64,000 bases of DNA. Origin: Fibrobacter sp. UWB15. Lineage in GTDB: Bacteria; Fibrobacterota; Fibrobacteria; Fibrobacterales; Fibrobacteraceae. The first letter of the stretch is position 1. Every line of letters begins with the position of its first letter. This document shows positions 1-10,200 of the stretch, in pieces. Location of the stretch: NCBI RefSeq assembly GCF_900177705.1, contig NZ_FXBA01000007.1:1-64000 (forward strand), in the 5' to 3' direction. Made by a program: the position numbers and the translations under genes. The notes under the pieces were generated by a model. That model made no database searches. It was not told the origin of the DNA and was given only the letters and a program-made list of their open reading frames with translations.

Positions 1-923
1 TCGGAGTTCACGGAGATGATGATTCCTGAATCCTGCATGCCGGCGAGGTGCTGAATCTGGCCGGAGATACCGCAGGCGATATACACCTTCGGGCGTACGG
101 TCACGCCGGTCTGGCCAATCTGGCGGTCATGATCGGCAAAGCCCGCGTCGATAGCGGCACGGCTTGCGCCCACTTCGGCGTGGAGTTCCTTCGCCAGTTC
201 GAACAGCATGTCGAAGTTTTCCTTGGAGCCCATGCCGTAACCACCGGCCACCACGATGGGTGCACCCTTGAGGTTGTGCTTGGCCTTTTCCACATGGCGT
301 TCGAGCACCTTGACCACGTATTCCGTTTCCGGCACGTACTTGGCCACGTCGTGCTTGATGACTTCGCCCTTGTAGTTCGGGTCCACGATTTCCTTCTTCA
401 TCACGCCTTCGCGCACCGTCGCCATCTGCGGGCGGTGTTCCGGGTTCACGATGGTAGCAACGATGTTGCCGCCGAACGCCGGGCGAATCTGGCAGAGCTG
501 GTTTTCGTAGAACTTCTTCACGCCACCGATGCTCATTTCGAAGCTGTCGATTTCGAGTTCGGTACAGTCGGCGGTAAGGCCGCTGTGCATGGCGCTGGAG
601 ATGCGCGGGCCGAGGTCACGGCCAATCACCGTTGCACCGAGCAGGCAAATCTGCGGCTGCTCTTCCTTGAAGAGGTTCACCACGAGCGATGCGTGCGGGT
701 TGGTGGTGTAGGGGAAGAGCCCTTCGGCGTCGAACACATGGACCTTGTCCACACCGTAGGGGAACACCTGCTTTTCAATGCCATCGAGGCCCTTGCCTGC
801 GCAAATGCATTCGAGCTGAACGCCGAGCGTGTTGGCGAGCTTGCGGCCCTTGGACAAAAGTTCGAGGGAAACATCGACAACGGTCGTGCCCTCAATTTCG
901 CAATATACAAATACGTTATTCAT
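1..923 (-). CDS. etfA: Electron transfer flavoprotein alpha subunit, C-terminus off window
   Basis: The reading frame starts at ATG 921-923 and runs off the left edge, giving about 307 residues. The N-terminus (MNNVFVYCEIEGTT) matches the alpha ETF domain. The last visible part contains ACGISGQIQHLAGMQ, the FAD-binding signature of the EtfA/FixB family, so only a few dozen residues are missing. EtfA binds FAD and, with EtfB, carries electrons between acyl-CoA-type dehydrogenases and a quinone or ferredoxin acceptor in the cytoplasm. It sits 3 bp downstream of etfB on the same strand, a typical etfBA operon. The dehydrogenase partner is not in the window, so the physiological electron route cannot be read here. 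Confidence 0.93.
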   Translation of the reverse strand, partial: MNNVFVYCEIEGTTVVDVSLELLSKGRKLANTLGVQLECICAGKGLDGIEKQVFPYGVDKVHVFDAEGLFPYTTNPHASLVVNLFKEEQPQICLLGATVIGRDLGPRISSAMHSGLTADCTELEIDSFEMSIGGVKKFYENQLCQIRPAFGGNIVATIVNPEHRPQMATVREGVMKKEIVDPNYKGEVIKHDVAKYVPETEYVVKVLERHVEKAKHNLKGAPIVVAGGYGMGSKENFDMLFELAKELHAEVGASRAAIDAGFADHDRQIGQTGVTVRPKVYIACGISGQIQHLAGMQDSGIIISVNS

Positions 924-926
924 AGG

Positions 927-1808
927 CTAGCCAATAATCTTCCCGTCTAAAAGTTCCTTGATAAGTCCTTCGACGTCGGCGTCGCTTGCGGTGAGCGTGC
1001 GGCTTTCCTTCGCCTTGAACACGATGTTCTTGACAGCCTTCACGTTCGTCGGCGAACCGGCCTTACCGATCTGGGCTGGGTCTGCGTTGATGTCGGCGGC
1101 GCCCCACTGCGGAATGTTCAGGTAGGGCTTCTTCGCGATGAGGGCTTCATACTTTTCGGCGTCTTCCGGCTTGCGTTCGGCAACCACCGTCGCGTTCTTG
1201 AACTTCATGAGACGCTTTGCGTTGCGCGGACGGCACGGGGCCGCACTTCCGTTCACGGTCACGACCAGCGGGAGCGGTGCTTCCACCGTTTCCACGCCAC
1301 CGTCGATGTGGCGGCGGATCACGACCTTACGGGCCTTTTCGTCGAGGGAGAGGATTTCTTCGGCGTAGGTCACCTGGGTGAGGCCGAGCTTTTCTGCAAT
1401 CTGCGGACCGACCTGTGCGGTATCGCCGTCGATAGCCTGGCGGCCACCGAGAATAATGTCGTAGTCGCCAATCTTCTTGACGGCCTGGGCGAGCGTGTAG
1501 CTCGTAGCGAGAGTGTCAGCACCACCGAGCGGACGGTCCGTCACCACGAAACCTTCGTCGGCACCGCGGTACAGAGCTTCGCGGACGACTTCGGCAGACT
1601 TCGGGAGACCCATCGTCAGCACAGAAATGGTGGAACCCGGGAACTGGTCCTTCAAACGAAGGGCTTGCTCCAGGGCGTTCAGGTCTTCGGGGTTGAAGAC
1701 CGCGGGCAATGCGGCACGATTGATGGTTCCCTGCTCCGTCATGGCATCGGGGCCCACGTTTCGTGTATCAGGTACTTGCTTAGCAAGCACAACGATTTTA
1801 AGACTCAT
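927..1808 (-). CDS. etfB: Electron transfer flavoprotein beta subunit
   Basis: A 293-residue protein, slightly longer than typical EtfB/FixA. The N-terminus (MSLKIVVLAKQVPDT) is the classic EtfB start. The segment VILGGRQAIDGDTAQVGPQ around residues 120-138 is the conserved AMP/nucleotide-binding region, and LPLVVTVNGSAAPCRPRNAK near 180-200 corresponds to the family signature. It forms a heterodimer with the product of the adjacent etfA gene. The gap to etfA is 3 bp, so the two are surely co-transcribed. No neighbouring acyl-CoA dehydrogenase or ferredoxin gene is visible upstream, where about 200 bp of non-coding DNA follows. Confidence 0.95.
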   Translation of the reverse strand: MSLKIVVLAKQVPDTRNVGPDAMTEQGTINRAALPAVFNPEDLNALEQALRLKDQFPGSTISVLTMGLPKSAEVVREALYRGADEGFVVTDRPLGGADTLATSYTLAQAVKKIGDYDIILGGRQAIDGDTAQVGPQIAEKLGLTQVTYAEEILSLDEKARKVVIRRHIDGGVETVEAPLPLVVTVNGSAAPCRPRNAKRLMKFKNATVVAERKPEDAEKYEALIAKKPYLNIPQWGAADINADPAQIGKAGSPTNVKAVKNIVFKAKESRTLTASDADVEGLIKELLDGKIIG

Positions 1809-1980
1809 ATTTCCTAACTATTGAATTTACGGTTAATGTTTAGTTGGGGTACAAGATAGCAATTATAAAGGAGCGGAGAGTGCTGTGCCCCCCGCTATGC
1901 TCCCGTTAGTATAGAGTAAGAAAATGATAATTATTTTGTAAGTTTTATTCAGTAGTGGTTCTGATGCACTCGCCTTGCTT

Positions 1981-2010
1981 GTCATTGCGAGTCGTAGGCG
2001 AAGCAATATC
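1981..2010. repeat. REP-like intergenic fragment (GTCATTGCGAG...GAAGCAAT)
   Basis: The stretch GTCATTGCGAGTCGTAGGCG followed by AAGCAATATC resembles the short repeated intergenic elements beginning GTCATTGCGAG and ending GAAGCAAT that occur in many bacterial genomes. It lies in the 214-bp gap between etfB and the GIY-YIG remnant. Only one copy is in the window, so the repeat status is inferred from family resemblance. Nothing else is recognisable in that gap. Confidence 0.4.
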
Positions 2011-2022
2011 TACCTGAGTTTG

Positions 2023-2295
2023 TTAAAAATTTTCGGATAAATCAATCCATTGCGGATTTATTGATTCTATCAGATCAATTTTCTTTTTCCTATTGCCGGC
2101 TTTTATTTGCTTTTCTCGTTGAATGGCGTCCTTTATATCTTGAAAATATTCGCAATACCCTAATTTCGTAACGTTATATTTGGCTGTAAAACCGTGCAAT
2201 TTTTCCTTGTGCTCATTTTTGTTGAATGCGGAATTTATGTTCCTACTACACATTTTTTCCGCGGAAAAAATGCGCGCTGTCTGCAAAAATTCCAA
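2023..2295 (-). pseudogene. 5'-truncated GIY-YIG nuclease-like gene
   Basis: The C-terminal half (residues about 34-90) contains HGFTAKYNVTKLGYCEYFQD, then AIQREKQIK and later ESINPQWIDLSENF. These match the second half of the small, about 90-residue GIY-YIG (UvrC-like) endonuclease family. The first 30 residues do not contain the expected GIY-YIG core (a Y-YILxN...YIGxT segment), and no such segment is seen in any frame just upstream. The gene has therefore lost its 5' end and catalytic core. The remaining frame is open but is unlikely to encode an active nuclease. An apparent in-frame start at 2295 is probably fortuitous. Confidence 0.7.
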
Positions 2296-2345
2296 ATAAT
2301 GGTATGATGTGTTTATTTAAAAGAAAACCTGAATGCCTAGGCGTC

Positions 2346-4247
2346 TTACTTCGCCACTTCTACATACCTGCCCTTGGGCAAATCGGGGAGTGCTCCGTTA
2401 GCGTTGCGTACTCCGACGGGCTTTCCGAGCACATTGAATATCTTGCTGCCGGGCTTGCCGTATTTTGCCTTGCGCAGGTTGGTGATGACGGTGGTGCCGC
2501 CTTCGATTGTTACCGTGATTTCGAAGGAGACTTGCTTACTGCCGTAAACGAGCGCTTGTCGCACGGTGAAGGTGTCTCCGGCTTTGACTTTACCTGGCAT
2601 GTGACCGATTTTTGTGGTCATGGTCGTGAGGTCCATGTTGGAGAACACGACGCTAGAACCGTTCGGATCCCAGGTCGTGATTTTGCCGTCCTTGTCGAAC
2701 CAATGGCCGGTGCCTTCGCCGGTCGTTTTGCTGTTGAGGCTTCCGTCGGGTTCCACTCCGTAGAATTCTACTTTGTCTTCAATTTCGGTGCGTTTGATGC
2801 CGAGGATGCTTGCGACTTCGCTGCCGTTCAGGTCGAGTGTTACGGGCGCATAGTTGTCGCTTATTGGGAGCGTTGTCTCAAGTGCGATTTTCTGGATGGT
2901 GATTTCTGCGACGCTGCTGGAACTTGCCTCTGTCGACGAGCTGGACGAGGGTTCGGAGCAGTTCTCACCGATGCAGAACGTGAGCGCATCTCCGGGCGTC
3001 CCGATGTTGGTAATCTTGAGGCCTGTCTTGGTGCCGTTATGCCAGCGGATAGCGGGGTAGGCATCATCTGAAAATTCCGCGTAGGTTCCGCTCTTGAAGA
3101 ACGTGTTGGCGGTGCTGCCCGGGCTTGGCCACTGGTCGCCGGGATTGTCGCTTGATTTTCCCGCCGCGCTGGCATGCACGATTCGGAGTCCGAGCTTGTC
3201 TGCAGCGGAATTGCCTTCAATTGAAAAATCGTAGTGTTGCATCAAGAGCCCGCTCCCGGCGAGTACCTTGTCGCGGCCTGTGTTGCGCACGTAAGACCAA
3301 ACTAAACCTTCCTGGTTCGGCCTTGCGGGGTTCTTGTAGCGGTAGCAGAACTCTCCGGGCTTGGAGACTTCGAGACCTGTTACGTTGTTTACATCATCGC
3401 TGGTGATGTCCACGAACGGAATCCAGCCCTGGTCCGCACGGTAGAAGTCGTTTATTGCCACCGGGTTCAAATCGTTTGCGCGGTTGCCCATGGTGCAGTA
3501 GTCGCCGTACCAGTAGAGGTCCGGCCAGCCGAAGATCATGTGCCCCGATTCATGCACGAATACGTAAATGGAGAACTTGCCGGGCATGTCCGTCATCTGA
3601 TGGTGCGTGAGCTTTACGCCATCGCGCCTTTCGCTGGACCATCCGGAATGCGGCCAGAGCCCCTGTCCCCAAGTTTGCCCGGCGCCGGCGTATACGATGT
3701 TGATGGCTTCGGTGGTGCCGTCCTTGTCGTTGTCGTAGCGTGAAAAATCTACCTGGGGGTCGAAATACTCAAAGACCTCTTTCATGAGCGAATCGGAACC
3801 CGAGTATCCTTGCAAACTTTCGTACCATGACTTGGGATGTTTTGCGCGGTACCAGCCGTAGACTTCGTTCGTGAGGTCCAGTTGTCCGTTAGAAACGTCA
3901 AGGTAGTAGTCGCGTACAGAACCGTTGCAACCGTCCCGATTGAATCCTTCTTTATTCAGCCAGTCTTCTACCTCGTTCACCGTGACCGGGGCTGCCTTGT
4001 CCGGGAAATCCACGAGCAAAGTCAAACTGTAGATTTTGCCCTTGGGGGCGGCGTAGTGGCTCTGGGTTGTGACCGCGGTCGTTTTCATGAGGGCGCGGGT
4101 TTGGGGTGCCCCGCGGGAATTGTCGAACGTGGGCCTCGCCTCGGCGGGCCATTCCTGGACGCGTTTCCCCTGATACACGATGTCGGCAAAAAGCGTCGTT
4201 GGGAACAACAATAATAAAAGACAAAGCGGGTTAACCCAATTTTTCAT
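2346..4247 (-). CDS. Secreted M6-family metalloprotease with Ser-rich linker
   Basis: A 633-residue exported protein when started at ATG 4247, chosen because GGGATG lies a few bases upstream and the signal peptide then begins MKNWVN and ends near FA-DIVY. An upstream in-frame ATG at 4256 would add three residues. The zinc-binding HExxH motif is present as VHESGHMIFGWPDLY around residue 230, typical of immune-inhibitor-A-type (M6) peptidases. A linker SSSSSTEASSSS near 435-445 separates the catalytic part from a C-terminal beta domain that resembles DUF4859. The protein ends in a short tail (KIFNVLGKPVG...GRYVEVAK) like other secreted Fibrobacter proteins. It is divergent from the GH127 gene. 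Its substrate is unknown. Confidence 0.85.
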   Translation of the reverse strand: MKNWVNPLCLLLLLFPTTLFADIVYQGKRVQEWPAEARPTFDNSRGAPQTRALMKTTAVTTQSHYAAPKGKIYSLTLLVDFPDKAAPVTVNEVEDWLNKEGFNRDGCNGSVRDYYLDVSNGQLDLTNEVYGWYRAKHPKSWYESLQGYSGSDSLMKEVFEYFDPQVDFSRYDNDKDGTTEAINIVYAGAGQTWGQGLWPHSGWSSERRDGVKLTHHQMTDMPGKFSIYVFVHESGHMIFGWPDLYWYGDYCTMGNRANDLNPVAINDFYRADQGWIPFVDITSDDVNNVTGLEVSKPGEFCYRYKNPARPNQEGLVWSYVRNTGRDKVLAGSGLLMQHYDFSIEGNSAADKLGLRIVHASAAGKSSDNPGDQWPSPGSTANTFFKSGTYAEFSDDAYPAIRWHNGTKTGLKITNIGTPGDALTFCIGENCSEPSSSSSTEASSSSVAEITIQKIALETTLPISDNYAPVTLDLNGSEVASILGIKRTEIEDKVEFYGVEPDGSLNSKTTGEGTGHWFDKDGKITTWDPNGSSVVFSNMDLTTMTTKIGHMPGKVKAGDTFTVRQALVYGSKQVSFEITVTIEGGTTVITNLRKAKYGKPGSKIFNVLGKPVGVRNANGALPDLPKGRYVEVAK

Positions 4248-4444
4248 ATAACACATCCCATGTTTAGTACACCTTTTTCTGAAAATACATTAATTTCGCC
4301 CCAAAAGGCCGCTTTTCTTTAAATTTTACGCAAGGGGGCTTTGAAATTTCTGCAAAACTATTTGCTTTTAGGTGGGGTAAATCCCTTTTTGCCGGATTTA
4401 TTTTTGAGAAAGGTTGTGTAGTGTTGGAAAAAGGATGGTACAAG

Positions 4445-7126
4445 ATGTTTGGAATTGAAGCAAAAAAAATTGCTTGCGTTGCCTTTGCTGTGGTTGGTGG
4501 TCTCTTCACACAAGGGTTTTCTCAAGACGTTCTTTATCCTGATATGTTCGCGTTGAACGAAGTTCAACTGCTTGACGGTCCGTTAAAAGAACGCCAAGAC
4601 TTGAACGTAGAAACCCTGCTGAGTTACGACGTGGACCGCCTTCTGGCGCCGTTCTACGAAGAAGCGGGCATGAGGCCGAAAGCATCCAAGTTCCCGAACT
4701 GGGCTGGTTTGGACGGGCATGTACTCGGGCATTACCTGAGTGCACTTGCGATGCATTACGCTGACAATGACGACATTCAGGTTAAAGAACGGTTGGAATA
4801 TGTCTTGAATGAACTCAAAACCATTCAGGACCAGAATTCCAAGGACAATAACTTCAAGGGCTACATTAGCGGCGTGCCCAACGGCAAAAAGATGTGGCTC
4901 AGCATGAAGAGCGGAAATGCCGGCGCCCAGAGCGGTTATTGGGTGCCGTGGTACAACATTCACAAGCTTTACGCGGGCCTGCGCGATGCCTACATTTATG
5001 CAGGCTATGAACAGGCTAAGACCATGTTCTTGGCTCTTTGTGATTGGGGCCTTACAATTACGGGCGGCCTCAACGATTCCAAGATGGAATCTATGCTCGG
5101 TACAGAACACGGCGGCATGGCTGAGGTCTATGCCGACGCCTACGCGCTCACCAAACAAGACAAGTACTTGAAAGAGGCCAAACGCTGGTCGCACAAGTGG
5201 CTTTTGAACGCCATGGCGGCAAGCAATGATAACCTGACCAACGTGCATGCGAATACGCAGGTGCCGAAAGTCGTGGGCTTTGCGCGCGTTGCCGAACTCA
5301 CGAATGACGCAACATATGTAAAGGGCTCCGAATATTTCTGGGACCGCGTGGTCAACAAGAGAAGCATTGCAATCGGCGGCAACAGCATTTCGGAACATTT
5401 CCCCTCTTTCGATAACCACAAAAAGTATGTGGAAGAGCGCGAAGGACCGGAATCTTGCAACACTTACAACATGCTCAAGCTCACGGAACGCCTGTTCAAT
5501 ATGGACCATAGCGCCAAGCAGGCGGATTTCTATGAACGCGCGCTCTTTAACCATATCTTATCCACAATACATCCAAAACATGGCGGGTACGTGTACTTCA
5601 CTCCTGCACGTCCCCGCCATTACCGGGTGTATTCCAAGGTGAATGCGGCCATGTGGTGCTGCGTGGGTTCGGGCATGGAAAACCCGGCCAAGTACAACCA
5701 GTTTATTTACACCAAAGACGGCGACAAGCTTTACGTGAACCTCTTTGCCGCATCCATCTTGAATTGGAAGGCGAAGAACGTGCAAATCAAACAAGAGACC
5801 GCATTCCCGAAGGGTGAAAGTTCCAAGTTCACCGTTACCGGCTCCGGCTCTTTTGACATGCAGATTCGCCACCCGTACTGGGTCAAAGAAGGCGAATTCA
5901 AGGTGATCGTAAACGGCGACACCGTGGTGAAAAAGTCTGACCCTTCGAGCTACGTGTCGGCCGGAAAATCTTGGAAGAGCGGCGATGTAATCGAAGTACT
6001 TTACCCCATGTACACGCATGTCGAAGAATTGCCCAACGTGTCTGACTACGTGGCGCTTTTGCATGGCCCGATCGTGCTTTCTGCAAAAACGGGAACCGCT
6101 AACCTGAACGGCCTCGTGGCCGATGACGGTCGCTGGAGCCATATTGCCTCGGGCGCGCTCGAATCGCTTGACCAGGCGCCCATGCTTGCGAGCAAGAAAG
6201 AAGACATTCCTTCGAAGCTAGAACCTGTCAAGGGTGAACCGCTGCACTTCAAGGCACCATACCTGTTTGCGAACAAGAAAGACGGCAGCCTGCTTCTGGA
6301 ACCCTTCTATGAAGTGCATGACGCGCGCTACATGATGTATTGGATGGTGCTTACGGACCCCTCGATTCTGGAACGCCTGAAAAAGGAACAAGAAGAAGCC
6401 TTGGCGCTTGACGAAAAGACGGTTGACAAGGTGGCCCCTGGCGAGCAGCAGCCCGAAGTGGATCACCAGATGAAGACTGAAAATACGACCTCTGGTACGG
6501 CAAACGGTGAATTCTACCGCGATGCAGGTAAGTGCAATGCGGGCGACGGCGGCATGATCAGCTACGTGCTCGAAACCAATAGCGAAGATTCCTTGAGCCT
6601 GATGGTTCGCTATTGGGGCAACGAAGGCTGCTCCCGTACCTTTGATATCATGATTGATGGCGAAAAACTTGCGACTGAAAGCATCGAGGGCAAGTGGAAC
6701 AAGAAGGAATTCGTGAATGAAGTCTATGCGATTCCCGATGCCATGGTCAAGGGCAAAAAGGAAATCCGCGTGACGTTCCAAGCGGGTGCCGGCAACATGG
6801 TGGGTGGCCTCTACGGTGTGCGCCTGCTGCGCAATAAGCCCAAGCCCGAACCGACGGCGATTGCCGCAAAATTGGCTACTCGCCCTGATTTGAAGGCCCG
6901 CGTTTACGGCGGAGAATTGCAGATTGATGCCGGTACGGCGCTTTCGCAGGGCTATACCGCCAGAATTTTCAGCATGAACGGTCGCTTGGTAAAGTCGCAG
7001 GCGCTTGCGGCGGGGCAATCCAGCTTCAGCATCGGCCTTGGCGACGTGCAAAACGGCATGTACATTTTGAAAATCCAACGCGACGGCTTTAGCTACGGCA
7101 CGACGATTTTCAGAAAAAACCGATAA
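4445..7126 (+). CDS. GH127/GH146-type beta-L-arabinofuranosidase, secreted
   Basis: 893 residues with a signal peptide (MFGIEAKKIACVAFAVVGG...). ATG 4445 was chosen because AAAGGATG precedes it. The catalytic part (about 25-620) carries the zinc-thiolate site of this clan: GPESC gives E336 and C338, and WCCVGSGMENP gives C405 and C406. The pattern and spacing match the Glu-Cys-Cys-Cys site known from HypBA1, where the first Cys of the CC pair is the nucleophile. E317 is a plausible acid/base. A beta-domain near 670-790 follows. The last 75 residues (YTARIFSMNGRLVKS ... MYILKI) resemble a type IX secretion C-terminal sorting domain. It should release terminal beta-L-arabinofuranose from plant or glycoprotein glycans. 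GH127 and GH146 cannot be separated by eye. Confidence 0.88.
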   Translation: MFGIEAKKIACVAFAVVGGLFTQGFSQDVLYPDMFALNEVQLLDGPLKERQDLNVETLLSYDVDRLLAPFYEEAGMRPKASKFPNWAGLDGHVLGHYLSALAMHYADNDDIQVKERLEYVLNELKTIQDQNSKDNNFKGYISGVPNGKKMWLSMKSGNAGAQSGYWVPWYNIHKLYAGLRDAYIYAGYEQAKTMFLALCDWGLTITGGLNDSKMESMLGTEHGGMAEVYADAYALTKQDKYLKEAKRWSHKWLLNAMAASNDNLTNVHANTQVPKVVGFARVAELTNDATYVKGSEYFWDRVVNKRSIAIGGNSISEHFPSFDNHKKYVEEREGPESCNTYNMLKLTERLFNMDHSAKQADFYERALFNHILSTIHPKHGGYVYFTPARPRHYRVYSKVNAAMWCCVGSGMENPAKYNQFIYTKDGDKLYVNLFAASILNWKAKNVQIKQETAFPKGESSKFTVTGSGSFDMQIRHPYWVKEGEFKVIVNGDTVVKKSDPSSYVSAGKSWKSGDVIEVLYPMYTHVEELPNVSDYVALLHGPIVLSAKTGTANLNGLVADDGRWSHIASGALESLDQAPMLASKKEDIPSKLEPVKGEPLHFKAPYLFANKKDGSLLLEPFYEVHDARYMMYWMVLTDPSILERLKKEQEEALALDEKTVDKVAPGEQQPEVDHQMKTENTTSGTANGEFYRDAGKCNAGDGGMISYVLETNSEDSLSLMVRYWGNEGCSRTFDIMIDGEKLATESIEGKWNKKEFVNEVYAIPDAMVKGKKEIRVTFQAGAGNMVGGLYGVRLLRNKPKPEPTAIAAKLATRPDLKARVYGGELQIDAGTALSQGYTARIFSMNGRLVKSQALAAGQSSFSIGLGDVQNGMYILKIQRDGFSYGTTIFRKNR

Positions 7127-7290
7127 AATTGAGAACATTTCGCGGAATTTGAGAACGTGAGTTCTGCGAAATGCTGAGTATTGCGCTTAAATTTGTTAAA
7201 TTTTAGTTAATTTAGGATATTTTGCTAATATAGAGCTATATTTACCATGTAAAATTTGAGAACATTTTGGAAGTTCTCCGGGATGGATAT

Positions 7291-10200
7291 ATGGTAAATT
7301 GGGTGAATAAGTTCAAAATGGCGGCCTTGGCCGCCGCTTTGGGCACAGGCGTTGCCTCGGCAGAAAAGACGGTGGTGTTTTTTACGCCGTGGTCAAATAC
7401 CAATGCGGTCTTGTTCATGAACGGCGATTCCGTGGCGACAATGACTGCGCTTGACAATTATTGTGGCTGGTTCAAGGCGACCGTCGACGCTCCCGAAAAG
7501 AATTTCAACGTCTACTTCAAGCAGACCGTTGGCCTGAATTATGTGGGCGCCGAGGGCATGGTGACTGAAGAACCTATGATCGCAGGTGAAATAACGCTCG
7601 ATTCCGTGGCGGCACTTTCGGACACCATTTGGGTGCAGGGCTACAAGACCGATGTTCCTGCGCAGTTTTCGAGCTACCCTGGCGTACTTGGCGATTGCCC
7701 GCTCAAGAAAATTCCCGTGACCGTTTACGACTGGCTGCACGGTACCAAAGGCGACGGCGACGGTAGTGGCAAAAATGGTGACCCCGCAAACGGAGTCAGC
7801 GCCGACTTTGGTTCGGGCGGATGTTCCGGCAAGGACAAGGCTGTGACAGGCATGGTCGAATACAATCTCGGTGAAAACGGAGTCCCCGTGCGCGCAGATC
7901 CGTTCCCCGAAAAATGCAAGATTACGGAACATCTCGACAGTTGGTTTTTGCCCGAAGTCATTGCCAAAGACGACGAAGGCAACGAGTATACCAACATGAC
8001 TTGCCGCGACCTTTACGTGTCTATGGACGATGAAGGATTCTGGCTTGCTGAAGTTTCCAAAGACCAGATTTCTAAAGGCAACGAGGCCAATTCGGACGGC
8101 ATGTTCCTGCTGGACGATTTTGAATTTCTCGACGAAGCGAAGACGGTTCCGAACCCTTATTACGACCAACTGAAGGGAACAAAAATCGGAAAGCATAACT
8201 TCGGCTATGCCGCAAAAATCCAGGCGACGTTTGAATACGTTCCGGGGCAGTATTTTGATTTTTACGGTGACGACGATGTGTGGGTGTTTATCGACCACCG
8301 CCTGGCTGTAGACATTGGCGGGCAGCATGGCCAGGTGGCGGGCGCTGTGGATCTCGATACCATCGGGCAGAATACGGGCGACAAGCTTGTTCCCGGCAAA
8401 ATCTACGACTTCCATATTTTCTATGTGGAACGCCATACGGGCTCTTCGAATTTCCGCATGCGTACCTCGATCGATTTGCAGGTCGATGCGTCAATCTTCT
8501 TGTCGTCGGACAATCGCGACGGCGGCACCACTTACGAAGTCTGGCAGATAAACAAGAAGAACAAGCTTTCTTGCAACTTTGATGCAAATTCTACCGAGCT
8601 CGATACGACCGGTGGCGTGTCTACCTTCAAGCTTACGGGCGGTAACCTCGCAGGGCCAGAAATTCTGGGCATTGGCACCCATTACGAAGGTATCAAGATT
8701 ACGAGCGATTCTACGTTCTCTATTGACTCTGCGGCGATTGTTTCTAGCTTTGCGCTTGCCCCCGGCCATTACTTTTTAGAGATCACGCTCAAGGCGGACC
8801 CGAGTCAAATGGTAAAAGTCGAAATTACGGTGCCCTCTTATTCTGTGCCGAGTGTTGCGTTTGCAAAAGAAGACTGGACGATTCTCGGTAAAGAGGTTTC
8901 GGGCGATACCGTCCAAATTGGCCCCTGGGCGTATGCGACTTACCAGGTGAACATTACCTTCTTTGAAGAATGGGCGAAGGTCAACAATTACAACCGCAAG
9001 ATTAACCTTTCTTTCTCGAACCCGAATATTGATATTTTAGATACGGTGGGCGGCAAGAAAATCAATGCCGTGACTCTCGACGAAAACGGTCGCGCCACGT
9101 TCTACGTACATGCGAATTCCCCTGTGTCGGGTGTGAACCTTACGGCCAAGGGCGCGGCAGCGGGTGTTTCGGTGTGGAGTAACTTGAAATTTGCCGAACC
9201 GCCTGCACCCCGTGTAGAACGCGCCATTGTGGTAGATAGAAACGGCGACGGCCGTGCAGATAGTTTGTATGTGCATTTCGAACGTTCTATCAAGGGCAAT
9301 AGCCGACTTGATTCAATCCAGTTTACTTTTGGCGAATCGTTCCAACCGACATCGAAATTCAAGGTGATAAACGAAACCGATATCGTGATCACGGCTGAAG
9401 ATATGACCGGCGAAGGATGCAGCAAGAGCGTTTGCGGCTTTGGCAGTAGGCAATTTACGGGCGATGCGTCCGGTGTTTACACAGGGACTTTGAACAATTG
9501 GTTCACCTACAAAAACGAAGGCGAAGTAAGCAGTTTCTATATCGAAAATGAACCTGTTGCCGATGGCGTTGGCCCCATTATTCTTGCGGCTTCGAAAACC
9601 GAAAACAAAGACGGGAATAGATTTTTGAACATTACCTTTAGCGAAGCGATTACGGATGAATCCAGGGCCGCCTTTGCCGAGATGTTTGAATTCACCTGCG
9701 TACGTTCGGGCTCGAATCAGGTACCCGAAAAGCCTGTATTGCAGAGCGGTTTGGGTACGCAAATGATGCTGGTTTATGCCGTAAGCGAAATGGATGCGGT
9801 GCTCCCGAATGCCGGGGACATGATCCGCTTTGCGCCTCGCGGCTCCGCACGTGATTTGGTCGGCAATGCGCCGCATGTCGAAAACCCGTGGGTCGTAATT
9901 ACCGGAAACCAGGATCTCGGCATAGAAAATCCGGGCGTTGTCGCTCTTGGCGAAGACCCGTACGACATTATCAAGAACAATTCCGTAACGCAGCCGAAGC
10001 TCATTACGGGTACGACACAGACTGCCCAGCAGATAGCAGATTCACTGGGTGTGCAAGGGACTCTTCTTGATTTCGATATCGCAAAAATTATGGTGGAACA
10101 GACGAAAAATTCGGTCGATGCTCTTGACGCCTTTATCAAGTTGCGCATAGGGAGCGAAACCGATTACGACACGACTATTACGAGCATTAGCGAACAAGAA

